Below, piece by piece: positions 18,635 to 27,368 of a stretch of DNA of 64,000 nt. This DNA comes from Shewanella sediminis HAW-EB3 (GTDB taxonomy: Bacteria; Pseudomonadota; Gammaproteobacteria; Enterobacterales; Shewanellaceae): the NCBI RefSeq assembly GCF_000018025.1, contig NC_009831.1, forward strand, positions 4,464,001-4,528,000, in the 5' to 3' direction. Position 1 is the first letter of the stretch, and every line of letters starts with the position of its first letter. A program made the position numbers and the translations under genes. The notes under the pieces were generated by a model, which worked only from the letters and a program-made list of their open reading frames with translations, was not told the DNA's origin and did not search any database.

Positions 18635-19882
18635 TTATGATCTCCACCCCATCGCACTACGCGCTATAGGCGTCTTCAGTGGCGGCAGCCAAGAGAGTAA
18701 CCTCAATGCCAGACTTCGCCCGGCGACGAGCGGCCAATAGTCATTAGAGAAGCCCCGCACCAGAAACTCAATATTTGTCATGGTTGCGCTTCGATCCGCT
18801 TCCCGGCTTTGCAGATATTTATGAGTGACTTGAGCACTGCCAAAATCCAACTCATCACTGGCTTCACTTTCTATAGTCTGCTTTAGCACTTCGAGTAGGC
18901 TCACCAGATCTCTCAGACCTAAGTTAAATCCCTGACCCGCGATGGGATGCAGCGTCTGCGCCGCATTACCAATAAAGACGGTGCGATGGTAGATAGGCCT
19001 TGGCATGTGCGAGAGCAACAAAGGATAGGAGTGGCGTTCGCCGACACCGGTAAACTGACCGGCGCGATAGCCAAATGCCTGCTGCAACTCGGCAAGGAAC
19101 TCATCTTTAGACACAGACATTAAACGCTCGGCATCATCGGGCCTCAATGCCCACACCAAGGAGACCCTGTTGACCCCTTTAGACTTAGACATGGGCAGAA
19201 TAGCCAGAGGGCCGGAATCTGTGAAACGCTCGAACGCCCTCTGTTCATGGGGGGTATCCGTTTCAACATTCGCGATGAGTGCAACCTGATCGAAGTCGAC
19301 CTGTTCGAGAGGCTGTTTAAATGCCTGCCTGACTTTAGAGTTAACCCCATCGGCAGCAACCAGCAGTGATGTACTCAATTGTGTGCCATCATCGAGTGTC
19401 AGCAGCTGAGCATCGGTTTGTGCCTCAACCGAGGCTAGTTTGGCCGGGCAATAGAGCTCGATGTCGGTATCGGCTATCTGCTTAAACAGCACCTGCCCCA
19501 CCGGCTCGAGTTCGATCACCTGACCCAGATACTTAAGATAGAAGTCATCGGCATTGAGCTCTGTCATGCCGAAATGCCCACGATCTGAAATATGAATGTT
19601 CTCTATAGGGGTGCCAAGATGGGCAATCTTTGGCCAGATACCGAGTCGATTCAGCTCGAAGATAGAGCCGTGGGCAACGGCAATTGAACGCGCATCGAAA
19701 CCAGGGTGATTGTCATCGGGGCGGTGAGCCTCGATAAGGGCAATCTTGAGTGGTCTTTGAAGGTCTTTAGCCAACGCCTTTAACCCTAAGGCCAAGGTGG
19801 CCCCGGCCATCGCGCCGCCAACGATGGCGACATCGACAACATTAATCGTTTGGCTGGTATCTTGTTCAGTTTGAGCTTTCAT
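18635..19882 (-). CDS. ubiH: 2-octaprenyl-6-methoxyphenol hydroxylase UbiH
   Basis: A 415-residue FAD monooxygenase of ubiquinone biosynthesis. The N-terminal motif is VAIVGGAMAGATLALGL, with alanine where most homologues have the third glycine, and HPGFDARSIAVAHGS matches the UbiH-specific stretch. The FAD site FIGNAAQTLHPIAGQGFN is near residue 310; its usual GD is replaced by GN. It lies between ygfB and ubiI as in related bacteria, although pepP, found between ygfB and ubiH in E. coli, is absent here. Confidence 0.9.
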   Translation of the reverse strand: MKAQTEQDTSQTINVVDVAIVGGAMAGATLALGLKALAKDLQRPLKIALIEAHRPDDNHPGFDARSIAVAHGSIFELNRLGIWPKIAHLGTPIENIHISDRGHFGMTELNADDFYLKYLGQVIELEPVGQVLFKQIADTDIELYCPAKLASVEAQTDAQLLTLDDGTQLSTSLLVAADGVNSKVRQAFKQPLEQVDFDQVALIANVETDTPHEQRAFERFTDSGPLAILPMSKSKGVNRVSLVWALRPDDAERLMSVSKDEFLAELQQAFGYRAGQFTGVGERHSYPLLLSHMPRPIYHRTVFIGNAAQTLHPIAGQGFNLGLRDLVSLLEVLKQTIESEASDELDFGSAQVTHKYLQSREADRSATMTNIEFLVRGFSNDYWPLVAGRSLALRLLSWLPPLKTPIARSAMGWRS

Positions 19883-20017
19883 TAAGGTTCTCTACTACAC
19901 CAAAGCTTCTTATCCGGCAAAGCATCTGAGTCACAAACCCTTTGCCGAAACTCGATTAGAGATAGTTTTTTGTGTCTTGCGACTATTTGCTTATAGTCTT
20001 TCCACTGCCGACCGAGA

Positions 20018-20584
20018 TTAGTGAATAACACCCGCTTCTTGCTCTGTGGGCTCAGGGCCAAACTCTGAGTAGCAGAGCAAGGCTGCCATCTTAGAGAACT
20101 CCATCAGTTCCATGTATGCAGACTCAGACTCGTCATCATCGGCGACATCAAATTCTACCAAGGCGATTTCGGCAAGATCTTTAATGACCTCCTGAACATC
20201 ACTCGACGCCCTGTTCAGCTTGGGCTGAACCATGGCGATACCGGTCAGGAAGCTTTGTACCCATAGAGAAAGTGCCTCGACACGTTTGGCTAAGGGCTCC
20301 TCCTCTTCAGGCAGCATAGGGGTAAAGCCAAAATCGGCATCCGATAATCTTGCCAGGGTATCCTGATAGAGCTCATCGATGAGTTGCTGCAATGCATCGG
20401 GCAGAGGCTGACCATCATTCATCAGCTCCAGAAATGTACTATTCCATGCCTTTTTTGATTGCTCGACACCGCCGCAAATCAAGCCCACAAGCGCGCCATG
20501 TACTTCACCCGGCTGCTGACCAATTTCTGCCGCGTCGAGTGCTGCCATTAAGTTGTCTATACGTAAAGAGGGAGGGGTAGCCAT
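20018..20584 (-). CDS. ygfB: UPF0149 family protein YgfB
   Basis: A 188-residue acidic, mostly helical soluble protein of the UPF0149/YgfB family. Recognisable parts are GEVHGALVGLICGG near residues 25-40 and the C-terminal MELMEFSKMAALLCYSEF. ATG 20584 is chosen over an in-frame TTG at 20602 that has no ribosome binding site. It lies upstream of ubiH and divergent from zapA, the conserved gammaproteobacterial arrangement. Its biochemical role in this organism is not evident. Confidence 0.9.
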   Translation of the reverse strand: MATPPSLRIDNLMAALDAAEIGQQPGEVHGALVGLICGGVEQSKKAWNSTFLELMNDGQPLPDALQQLIDELYQDTLARLSDADFGFTPMLPEEEEPLAKRVEALSLWVQSFLTGIAMVQPKLNRASSDVQEVIKDLAEIALVEFDVADDDESESAYMELMEFSKMAALLCYSEFGPEPTEQEAGVIH

Positions 20585-20602
20585 AACTGTGTCCGAAAGC
20601 AA

Positions 20603-21165
20603 AATATACTGATATACATGCTAGCAGAAGTGACCCGTTCAACCAAGAAAAGCGATGCACAACACCGACATCTAAGCCTTTATGTATCTAAAGAAGTTAA
20701 AGGAAGTTATTAAGTTGGAAGTTCAAGACAGAGCGGAGATAGTTTTAAGTCGTAAGTTATAAGCTGTAAGTACAAGATAAAGCTATCAAGGCAGCGAGCC
20801 TCGGGCTAAGGACAACGCTGAGAAAGTCGCGAGCCAAAGCTTTTACCTCGTGGATCGAAACTCGAAGCCCGGACCTCCAGATCCCAAAACATTCGCGGCT
20901 AAAGCCACTCCTACATTGAGACCCCTTCCCGTCATTCTGAACTTGTTTCAGAATCCAAAAAAAGCAACGAGAGAACATTCGCGGCTAAAGCCACTCCTAC
21001 ATATATAGCTCTTGCCACCTGCTATTTGCCCGTTATTCATGCGGCTTTGGTTATCTAAACAACATTTAATCTATTCTTGGGCATCTTAGCGCTTACTCAT
21101 GTTGCACTTTGCCATGCAGACCGATATAGTCCGCTCAAGAGCCAGAAGAAAGGACCCTTTGCGTC
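20603..21165. other. Intergenic region between ygfB and zapA with repeats
   Basis: No gene. It holds a TAAGTCGTAAGTTATAAGCTGTAAG tract (about 20738-20765, related tracts recur elsewhere), two REPs (20892-20915 and 20978-21001), and between them a palindromic CATTCTGAA-CTTG-TTTCAGAATCC element (about 20933-20956). Divergent promoters for ygfB and zapA must lie at its two ends. Confidence 0.6.
20892..21001. repeat. REP pair (GTAG-hairpin type)
   Basis: Two copies of TTCGCGGCTAAAGCCACTCC followed by TACA, at 20892-20915 and 20978-21001. On the opposite strand each reads TGTAG followed by an imperfect GAGTGGCTTTAGCCGC hairpin. Confidence 0.85.
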
Positions 21166-21474
21166 ATGAGTAGCCACGCTATTGAAATTAGCTTATTAGG
21201 CCGTACATACTCCATCGCTTGCCCACCAGGACAAGAGGGTGCATTGCAGCACGTGGCACAAAACCTCGAACAACAGTTGAGTTCATTGAAAACCCGAACC
21301 AACAATTTGAGTCGCGAAGAAATTGCCATTATGGCAGCCTTGAATATCGGTTATGAGTTGTTGGAAGAACAGCAAAAGAATCAAGATTATATTAAGCAGA
21401 TGGATGATAAGATCGGTTTGCTTCAGTCGACTTTAGAGAACGCACTCGTTGAGCGTTCGACAAAAGACGATTAA
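21166..21474 (+). CDS. zapA: Cell division protein ZapA
   Basis: A 102-residue FtsZ-ring stabilising protein. The N-terminal IEISLLGRTYSIACPPGQE globular part is followed by a long C-terminal coiled coil rich in Q, E and L that mediates dimer and tetramer formation. RBS AAAGGA lies about 11 bases before the ATG. Immediately upstream of the 6S RNA gene, as in E. coli and most relatives. Confidence 0.97.
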   Translation: MSSHAIEISLLGRTYSIACPPGQEGALQHVAQNLEQQLSSLKTRTNNLSREEIAIMAALNIGYELLEEQQKNQDYIKQMDDKIGLLQSTLENALVERSTKDD

Positions 21475-21691
21475 ACTGTAGTTAGAGATAGAAGTTAGCG
21501 ACTATAGTTAGAGTACAAGTTAGAGACAGAATTTTGAGACAGTATTCTGGAAGAAATTTTCCGGAATGAGTTAAAGAAAAGATTTTAATCAGTGTCCAAT
21601 TCTTGTGTCCCCCTTAATGGGCGTGACGCTTAGCTAAGAAAGAATTAGTTAAGAAAGCATGAGTTAAGAAGATGGACCTGATAACCAGTTT

Positions 21692-21872
21692 TGCTCCCTG
21701 GTATACGCGTCAGTCGGCAATGTCCCTGTGCCGATATTTACAAACCCAGGGTGAATGCTTTATTGACATTGTGCAAGCTCGGCTCGTATCGAGAAGCCTT
21801 AGGATATAATCATTTACCCGCCTTGAACCTACGGTTCAAGGGCTTACGCCGGCAACGGTATTTTGGGGAGCA
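21692..21872 (+). ncRNA. ssrS: 6S RNA
   Basis: The sequence keeps the hallmarks of gammaproteobacterial 6S RNA: GTCCCTGTGCCGATATTT near the 5' side, GTGCAAGCTCGGC...GAGAAGCCTTAGGATA in the apical arm and CCTTGAACC-TACG-GTTCAAGGG near the 3' side. The ends pair (GCTCCCTGGTA with GGTATTTTGGGGAGC) to form the closing stem around the central bubble that mimics an open promoter. It binds sigma-70 RNA polymerase and down-regulates it in stationary phase. Ends are estimated from the closing helix. Position after zapA is the conserved one. Confidence 0.95.
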
Positions 21873-21902
21873 ATTCAAATTCGACCTTAGGTTGAAACAG
21901 AC

Positions 21903-21932
21903 AAGCCATCACTGAAAAGTGGTGGCTTTTTT
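21903..21932 (+). terminator. Rho-independent terminator after 6S RNA
   Basis: AGCCATCAC and GTGGTGGCT pair around TGAAAA and are followed by TTTTTT. It lies 30 bases after the mature 6S end. Confidence 0.85.
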
Positions 21933-21950
21933 GTGTCTGGATAACAGCTT

Positions 21951-22199
21951 CTAAGAACTGGCTCCCAAGTGCTTGTTCGCTCTGTCCAGCTTAATTATTA
22001 CGCCGATGTGATAAAGGTTGATCCCTGCGCAAAAAAGATTCATCACAGCAACAGGGTATGCAGAGATATTCAAGCCATAAATGACAAAAAGCAGACAACC
22101 GAACAGGTTTATATACCTAAGTTTTTTTATATCACCCATTAACAGAGATAAACCCACAAAACCTGAAGCGATATAGCCAAGTATTTCAGCAGACATCAT
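21951..22199 (-). CDS. Small YgjV-like inner membrane protein
   Basis: An 82-83 residue protein with three hydrophobic helices, GYIASGFVGLSLLMGDIKKL followed by LRYINLFGCLLFVIYG, which is the signature of the YgjV inner-membrane family. It is about half the length of E. coli YgjV, as many family members are. The ATG at 22199 (or the next one at 22196) overlaps the deoD stop region and has AAGG 6 bases ahead. It is probably cotranscribed with the broken deoD. Function unknown. Confidence 0.8.
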   Translation of the reverse strand: MMSAEILGYIASGFVGLSLLMGDIKKLRYINLFGCLLFVIYGLNISAYPVAVMNLFCAGINLYHIGVIIKLDRANKHLGASS

Positions 22200-22909
22200 T
22201 AGCAACCTTGATATACAGTTTCCAGAGCCAGTTCTATCATCTCATTAAAACTGCTCTGTCTCTCTTCTGAAGTCGTTTCTTCCCCTGTGATGATATGATC
22301 CGACACAGTTAAGATAGCCAGCGCTTTAACTCTTTTCTCGGCGGCGATGGCATATAGCTCGGAAGATTCCATCTCTACAGCCAATATGTTCATTTTTAAA
22401 AGGGCTGGAGTTTTGTTTTTGTCGCTGTCATAAAAGAGATCATTGGTGAAAATGTTACCAAACTTAGCGTTAGTTGCTAGTTTATTATCGGTCTACCAAC
22501 AAGCCCTCAATAGTGAAAAATCGGGGGTAGCCGCATAGTCATAACCCGCAAATCGAGTTCGGTTGGTCAGCGAGGCTGTACCTGCACCAGTTGCAACGAT
22601 GATATCTCTTACCTTGATATCTTCCGATACTCCCCCGGCACTACCTACCCGAATAAGATTCTTCACACCATAGTGCTCAATCAGTTCATGCACATATATT
22701 GAAACAGATGGCACTCCCATTCCATGAGCCATAACCGAAATTGGTTTACCTTTATACAGACCGGTAAAGCCAAGCATATTACGTACATTACAAACCTCTT
22801 TTACCTCTGTGAGATAAGTTTCAGCAATAAACTTGGCTCGTAAAGGATCCCCTGGCATCAGTACGGTTTCAGCAAAGTCACCTTGCTTGGCATTGATATG
22901 TGGTGTCAT
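22199..22909 (-). pseudogene. deoD: Purine nucleoside phosphorylase deoD, interrupted by one in-frame amber codon
   Basis: DeoD cleaves purine nucleosides with phosphate. The N-terminal part (ATG 22909, GGAG 9 bases ahead) has [19 protein letters not shown] and [18 protein letters not shown], and ends at TAG (22493-22495) after FSLLRACW. The same frame then continues for 98 residues through [20 protein letters not shown] and [20 protein letters not shown] to the normal C-terminus. With the stop read as an amino acid the product would be a full-length enzyme of 236 residues. No frameshift or deletion is present, so this is a recent nonsense mutation, a sequencing error, or read-through. Confidence 0.9.
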
Positions 22910-22945
22910 TATATTAATCTCCATTAGTTGTCTTACTCACGATAC

Positions 22946-22961
22946 TAATGAGTCCCCATTA
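22946..22961. promoter_or_regulatory. Candidate Crp-type operator TAATG-N6-CATTA
   Basis: A perfect 5-6-5 inverted repeat, the geometry used by Crp-family dimers, in the 107-base space between deoD and the divergent Crp-family gene at 23017. Assignment to that regulator is inference. Confidence 0.4.
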
Positions 22962-23016
22962 ATAGCATGAGGACAATTGCCCGGGTGTCAGCCAAAACTT
23001 TCATGGACAAACAAAA

Positions 23017-23679
23017 ATGAGATATTTAGACAGAATGATTCAGCAAGGTTTCGAAATATTTAGTCAGAATGTTGAACGACCAGAATTGAAAGTAAAACAG
23101 ATGAAGCCTCAAGATTTTATTCTGAGACAAGGGCAAGAAATTTCTGAACTCTACTGGCTAAAATCGGGCGCCTGCACCATAGCCTATAACGCAGAAAATG
23201 GACGTCGATTTAATCTGGGGAGATTAAGAGCAAGATCTCGATTATTTGGTGAGATTGAATGGCTAAACAATAGTCCCTGTCAGTTTGAGGTTTGTGCCGA
23301 TGAGCCTATAGAGCTTATCGTTTTACCACTTAATTTTGTCACCGAGTTGATAGAGTCGCACGCGAGTATCGGCCTCTGGTTGAGTCATTGCTTGTCCACC
23401 AAGTACCATGACGGCATTGAGTTTACCTTAGCTCAGATCCTGTACCCTCTTAGTTATAACATTGCGCTTGACCTAAAGCACAGACAGCAAGGAAGCCGTC
23501 CGGAGATCAGTTTTCGTCAACTCTATCGAGAAGCTGAGCGCTTTGGATGTTCCGAAAGAGTATTTCGCAAAGTCGTCGCTCAGTTGCAAACTTTAGGCTT
23601 AGTAGAAAAAGTAGAACATCAATTAAAAATTCTGGATATGGAAAAGCTCGAGGCTTTTATCGAGAGTATGGAAAAATAG
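23017..23679 (+). CDS. Crp/Fnr-family transcriptional regulator
   Basis: A 220-residue protein with an N-terminal cyclic-nucleotide-binding-type beta barrel (about residues 25-125, including RQGQEISELYWLKSGACTIAY) and a C-terminal helix-turn-helix (FRQLYREAERFGCSERVFRK). The phosphate-binding cassette of true cAMP receptors (GExxLxxxxxRxA) is not seen, so another signal or none is likely. It is divergent from the deoD-ygjV unit, which makes that unit its obvious target. No cysteine cluster typical of FNR is present near the N-terminus. Confidence 0.85.
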   Translation: MRYLDRMIQQGFEIFSQNVERPELKVKQMKPQDFILRQGQEISELYWLKSGACTIAYNAENGRRFNLGRLRARSRLFGEIEWLNNSPCQFEVCADEPIELIVLPLNFVTELIESHASIGLWLSHCLSTKYHDGIEFTLAQILYPLSYNIALDLKHRQQGSRPEISFRQLYREAERFGCSERVFRKVVAQLQTLGLVEKVEHQLKILDMEKLEAFIESMEK

Positions 23680-23786
23680 TACTATTAGAGTCGGTTATCT
23701 TAATATGGCCGCATTATTCAATTATTCAAATAGCGAAAGCTGGATTCAGCTCTTTTCAAAGAATGAGTTCAGAATGACGTGAACTG

Positions 23787-24179
23787 TCACAGCCTATCGG
23801 CGAACCTCTTGCACTCTTTCTTTGTGAGCAGCCATGCCTTCTTTTTCTCTTTCTGAAAGGCCTCGATATATCCGCCGCCACCTAGTTTGTCGCGACCAAT
23901 CTCATCTGACTTAGCCTTAAGCCCCAGCGCCTTGAGTCGGTATCCGGGTGTATCTTTCAGTTTCAGTGCACATACCTGATACTTAGCCGCAAACGAGGCG
24001 GCAACCTTCTCATCGAAACCCGCTACTGCCGTACCAGCAAAAGCCAGTCCAGCGGCTAACCCAAGCAGCGCCCCGGCGCCAGCGGGTACGATAAGGTATG
24101 CGAGAGAGATTTTCAGGCTTCCAATGAAGCCAGGCTTACGGCCTTCACTCTTTTTTACTCGCCTATTAAGGTTTTTCAT
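23787..24179 (-). CDS. Hypothetical membrane-associated protein with a glycine/alanine-rich helix
   Basis: About 130 residues. A basic N-terminus (MKNLNRRVKKSEGRK) is followed by one long hydrophobic segment rich in G and A (residues about 22-55), then a lysine-rich soluble part with two cysteines. ATG 24179 has AAAGGG close upstream; an in-frame GTG at 24197 lacks one. No family recognised. It is divergent from the second Crp-family regulator and shares with it a spacer holding a Crp-type inverted repeat, so it may be a target. Confidence 0.65.
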   Translation of the reverse strand: MKNLNRRVKKSEGRKPGFIGSLKISLAYLIVPAGAGALLGLAAGLAFAGTAVAGFDEKVAASFAAKYQVCALKLKDTPGYRLKALGLKAKSDEIGRDKLGGGGYIEAFQKEKKKAWLLTKKECKRFADRL

Positions 24180-24347
24180 CGACCCTTTCCACTCCACTTT
24201 TAGCTAAATTTGTACGTCTTACGATTGTGACCAAAGCCAAAGCACTCTCCTTGCTCTTAAAAACAGGAGTTCTTCATCGTTGCCTTGTCAGTAATCAAGA
24301 TTCATTATTTGAAGGGCGCTAATATAGAGACTTGCCGGACCGACAAC

Positions 24348-24363
24348 TGTCCGCCACCGGACA
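24348..24363. promoter_or_regulatory. Candidate Crp-type operator TGTCC-N6-GGACA
   Basis: A perfect inverted repeat TGTCCG-CCAC-CGGACA, i.e. 5-6-5 spacing as in CRP sites but with CC/GG in place of GA/TC. It lies 81 bases before the 24444 start and 169 bases before the divergent gene. Confidence 0.5.
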
Positions 24364-24443
24364 CTTGATGTATATTTACGGTAATAAATTATTCAAAATG
24401 CATAGGGCTTCGCCACCTGGTGCGCTGGCCTAAGGTAAAACCT

Positions 24444-25160
24444 GTGATTGATTCTGCATTATCAAATAAACTCCAATGGAGAACAGAGCTGTCCCCGGAA
24501 CTAATTAATAAGCTCCTCTCTATTGCTCAGCTCAGAAGCAAGTTAACTGCCAGTGAGTTAGATGATTCAAGCATTGCCCATCAAGGGATCAGTTTTATCC
24601 TGGAGGGCACAGTTACCATATGCATGCAGACACCCAACTTGAAAACCGTGAATAATATTGTGATGGGTCAGGGTGATTGGTTCGGCAGTTATGACATTAA
24701 GAACGCGGGCTACACTCCATTTTTTCTTACCGAAATAGAACCTGTGCGTCTTATACACTTTGAAAATTCAGATCTGCAGCGGTTAGCCGGTGAGAATATT
24801 GAGATCTATAAGTGGTTTCATTCGCTCTCTTTTGAAGCCAAAGCCAAGTGGCTGCAATCTCAACTCATGATGAGTGAGAATTTACCTTCACGCATTGTCT
24901 ACCTGCTTATCGAGCTTGCCGCTCATATCCCATTTATTACCGGCCAAATACCTAAACTCTCAGTGTCGCAACAACAGATCAGCCAGATCACAGGCATTGC
25001 TCGTCAAAGAGTCAACGAGACAATCAAGCTGTTAGAGAAGGAGAAGCTGGTTCATCTGGAGCGAGGCTGCATCTATTTAACGGACCTGACGGGTCTCGGA
25101 AATAAGCTCGAAGATGTCGACCTGAGTATTCGCGATCCAAGAAGGTCCCAGCAAAGATAA
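24444..25160 (+). CDS. Crp/Fnr-family transcriptional regulator
   Basis: About 238 residues with an N-terminal effector barrel (ISFILEGTVTICMQTPNLKT) and a C-terminal winged helix with recognition region QQQISQITGIARQRVNETIKLLEKEKL. In E. coli CRP the recognition helix carries R-E-T-x-G-R; here it is R-Q-R-x-N-E, which fits a different operator such as TGTCC-N6-GGACA found just upstream. The frame is open from GTG 24420, but GTG 24444 has AAGGT about 9 bases ahead and is preferred. It lies immediately before fau. Effector unknown. Confidence 0.85.
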   Translation: MIDSALSNKLQWRTELSPELINKLLSIAQLRSKLTASELDDSSIAHQGISFILEGTVTICMQTPNLKTVNNIVMGQGDWFGSYDIKNAGYTPFFLTEIEPVRLIHFENSDLQRLAGENIEIYKWFHSLSFEAKAKWLQSQLMMSENLPSRIVYLLIELAAHIPFITGQIPKLSVSQQQISQITGIARQRVNETIKLLEKEKLVHLERGCIYLTDLTGLGNKLEDVDLSIRDPRRSQQR

Positions 25161-25303
25161 GTCAGCCTTTACAGTGAATTAAAAAACTGATGAGAGAGCT
25201 TCATTTGTCGTCGACAATTTCAGAGGATACACTGGTTTATATGGTAAGTTGTTTCAGGCGAGCGGCTGGCCAATACCATAAAAAGAACATCGAGGGCTCC
25301 ATA

Positions 25304-25915
25304 TTGAAACCACAATTCTCATCTAGCCCATCGGCTAAAGCGACGCGCACGGCGCTTAGAGCGCAAGTTCGCGATGCCCGCAGATGCATAAGTGATAATG
25401 AACAACACAGCTTTGCCACCACTGCGACGAAACAGATACTTGCTGAACTGACTAAGCTCAAGGCGAAACATATCGCCCTCTACCTGACCAATGATGGTGA
25501 GCTGGATACTCAGCCTCTGATCCGTGCCCTTTGGGAACAGGGAGTTAATCTATATCTTCCCCGCCTTCACCCCTTCAGCAGAGGCAACCTGCTCTTCTTC
25601 GCTTACACACCCGAGACGGCATTGGTAGAGAATAAGTTAAAGATCCCGGAGCCGGTATTAGATATCGGCAAGATGATATTACCTCATCAACTCGATGCCG
25701 TCGTCACCCCCTTAGTGGCATTCGACAGCACGGGGGGAAGAATGGGGATGGGAGGCGGCTTCTATGACAGAACTCTGGCTAACTGGCAAAAAATAGGCAA
25801 GCCCTATCCCATAGGTTTTGCTCATGATTGCCAGCAGGTCGAATCGCTCCCCAGCGAACACTGGGATGTCCCATTGCCAATGATAGTCACACCGACACGG
25901 GTGCTGAGGTTTTAG
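25304..25915 (+). CDS. fau: 5-formyltetrahydrofolate cyclo-ligase
   Basis: Converts 5-formyl-THF to 5,10-methenyl-THF with ATP. GELDTQPLIRALWEQGVNLY, RGNLLFFAYTPE and GGRMGMGGGFYDRTLANW match E. coli YgfA/Fau closely. The frame is open from ATG 25190, but the extra 38 residues are not family-like. TTG 25304 has GAGGG 7 bases ahead and gives 203 residues, the usual size. In enterobacteria this gene directly follows ssrS; here about 3.4 kb lies between them. Confidence 0.93.
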   Translation: MKPQFSSSPSAKATRTALRAQVRDARRCISDNEQHSFATTATKQILAELTKLKAKHIALYLTNDGELDTQPLIRALWEQGVNLYLPRLHPFSRGNLLFFAYTPETALVENKLKIPEPVLDIGKMILPHQLDAVVTPLVAFDSTGGRMGMGGGFYDRTLANWQKIGKPYPIGFAHDCQQVESLPSEHWDVPLPMIVTPTRVLRF

Positions 25916-25963
25916 GGACGAGGTGCGAGTAAAGACCTGGAACCGTAAAAGATAAGGAATATG

Positions 25964-26482
25964 ATGAAACTTCAATTCAATGCACGCACTAACCTGCCAG
26001 TTTTGGCACTGCTGGCGTTAATAGCGACGGCGACTACCGCCTGTTCGACTCAGCCACCGGAACTGAAAGTAGATATAGAAACAGCCCGGTCTGGCGTTGA
26101 TAGCTCAGCATCGGTTGCTCAACTTCCCCTTGGCGACAATAGCCAAAACGCCCTCGATTGGAATGGCATCTATTCGGGGATCATCCCATGTGCAAGCTGC
26201 GAAGGGATCAAGACTCTACTGACCCTTAAGCGCGATAACCATTATATTCTGGAATCTGAATACTTGGGCAGAAGTGATAAGACTTTTATCGAGCAAGGGA
26301 TGTTTGAGTGGAACTCTACAGGTAGTAAAATCACCTTGAAACAGGAGCCCACCGACCAGAAAACAGAAAAGCAGTTTCAGGTCGGCGAGAACCAATTATT
26401 TTTATTAGACAAGGCGGAAAATCGGGTTACCGGCGCATTGGCCGACAGCTACCGCTTGATTAAAATCACACCTGCCAGGTAA
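25964..26482 (+). CDS. NlpE-like outer-membrane lipoprotein
   Basis: About 172 residues. A signal peptide ends in a lipobox (ATATTACS, cysteine near residue 27), so the mature protein is lipid-anchored. The NlpE N-terminal domain follows, with the CxxC motif in [17 protein letters not shown] and alternating strands of a small beta barrel. NlpE proteins sense copper and surface stress in E. coli; the C-terminal OB domain of long NlpE is absent here. ATG 25964 has better spacing from AAGGA than ATG 25961. The 3' end overlaps convergent ung by 17 bases. Confidence 0.88.
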   Translation: MKLQFNARTNLPVLALLALIATATTACSTQPPELKVDIETARSGVDSSASVAQLPLGDNSQNALDWNGIYSGIIPCASCEGIKTLLTLKRDNHYILESEYLGRSDKTFIEQGMFEWNSTGSKITLKQEPTDQKTEKQFQVGENQLFLLDKAENRVTGALADSYRLIKITPAR

Positions 26483-27134
26483 TGGGGTCACTCCCATCGA
26501 GCTCCAACAAATCATTGGTTTTGGAGAAATGTTTACAGCCGAAGAATCCCCGATAAGCCGAGAGTGGTGAGGGGTGTGGTCCGGATAAGATATGGTGCTG
26601 AGGCGCGGTGATCACCTTACCCTTTTTAATGGCATGAGCCCCCCACAGAATAAAGACGATCGGTGTCGTCTGTCGATTCAATAACTCCAGTGCATGAGTC
26701 GTAAATGTTTCCCAACCTGATTTGGCATGTGAGTGGGCCTTGCCCTGCTCTACGGTCAACACCGTATTTAACATCAACACACCTTGCTCAGCCCAGCTGG
26801 ACAGATGCCCGTGATTTGGCGTCACAAACCCGTCTATATCATCGACGAGCTCTTTATACATATTTACCAATGAGGGGGGAGTCTTAATGCCATGCTTGAC
26901 CGAGAAACACAGACCATGGGCCTGCTCCGGACCATGGTAGGGATCCTGACCGATAATAACGACTCTGACCCTGTCTAATGGCGTCAGTTCGAAGGCGCTA
27001 AACACCTCATCTTGGGGGGGGAAGATAGCTTTACCCTGGGCTCGCTCGGCAGATACAAATGCCTGAAGTTGAGTGAAATAATCCTGCAGCTTTTCAGCCT
27101 CAATAAATGAATCCCAGTTCGAATGTTCTACCAT
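26466..27134 (-). CDS. ung: Uracil-DNA glycosylase
   Basis: A 222-residue family-1 enzyme removing uracil from DNA. The catalytic water-activating loop [20 protein letters not shown] is at about residues 60-79 and the leucine-intercalation loop [15 protein letters not shown] at about 184-198. Length and composition are normal. It converges on the nlpE-like gene with a 17-base overlap. Confidence 0.98.
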   Translation of the reverse strand: MVEHSNWDSFIEAEKLQDYFTQLQAFVSAERAQGKAIFPPQDEVFSAFELTPLDRVRVVIIGQDPYHGPEQAHGLCFSVKHGIKTPPSLVNMYKELVDDIDGFVTPNHGHLSSWAEQGVLMLNTVLTVEQGKAHSHAKSGWETFTTHALELLNRQTTPIVFILWGAHAIKKGKVITAPQHHILSGPHPSPLSAYRGFFGCKHFSKTNDLLELDGSDPITWQV

Positions 27135-27232
27135 ATACCCTCATTAACGATTTTAAAATTAGCATAGCGGTCAAATAACACACTCGAAAACAGGCGTGTA
27201 TATTCGACAGATACGGCTGTGACTACCACAAT

Positions 27233-27288
27233 TATTACAAGAGGTGTAACAAAAGCTATTACAAGAACTGGTACAGAAATTATTACAA
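27233..27288 (+). promoter_or_regulatory. Three TATTACAA direct repeats at exact 24-bp spacing upstream of prepilin gene
   Basis: TATTACAA occurs at 27233, 27257 and 27281; the first is followed by GAGGTGTAAC to give TTACA-N5-TGTAA. They end 80 bases before the first prepilin start. Regular spacing of slightly over two helical turns suggests a protein-binding array. Confidence 0.45.
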
Positions 27289-27368
27289 ATAACGGACCGG
27301 ACTCAGATTATAAGTCGTTATAAAGTGTTATTATATTCGGATCAAATAACCTAAGGTTTCACACACAT

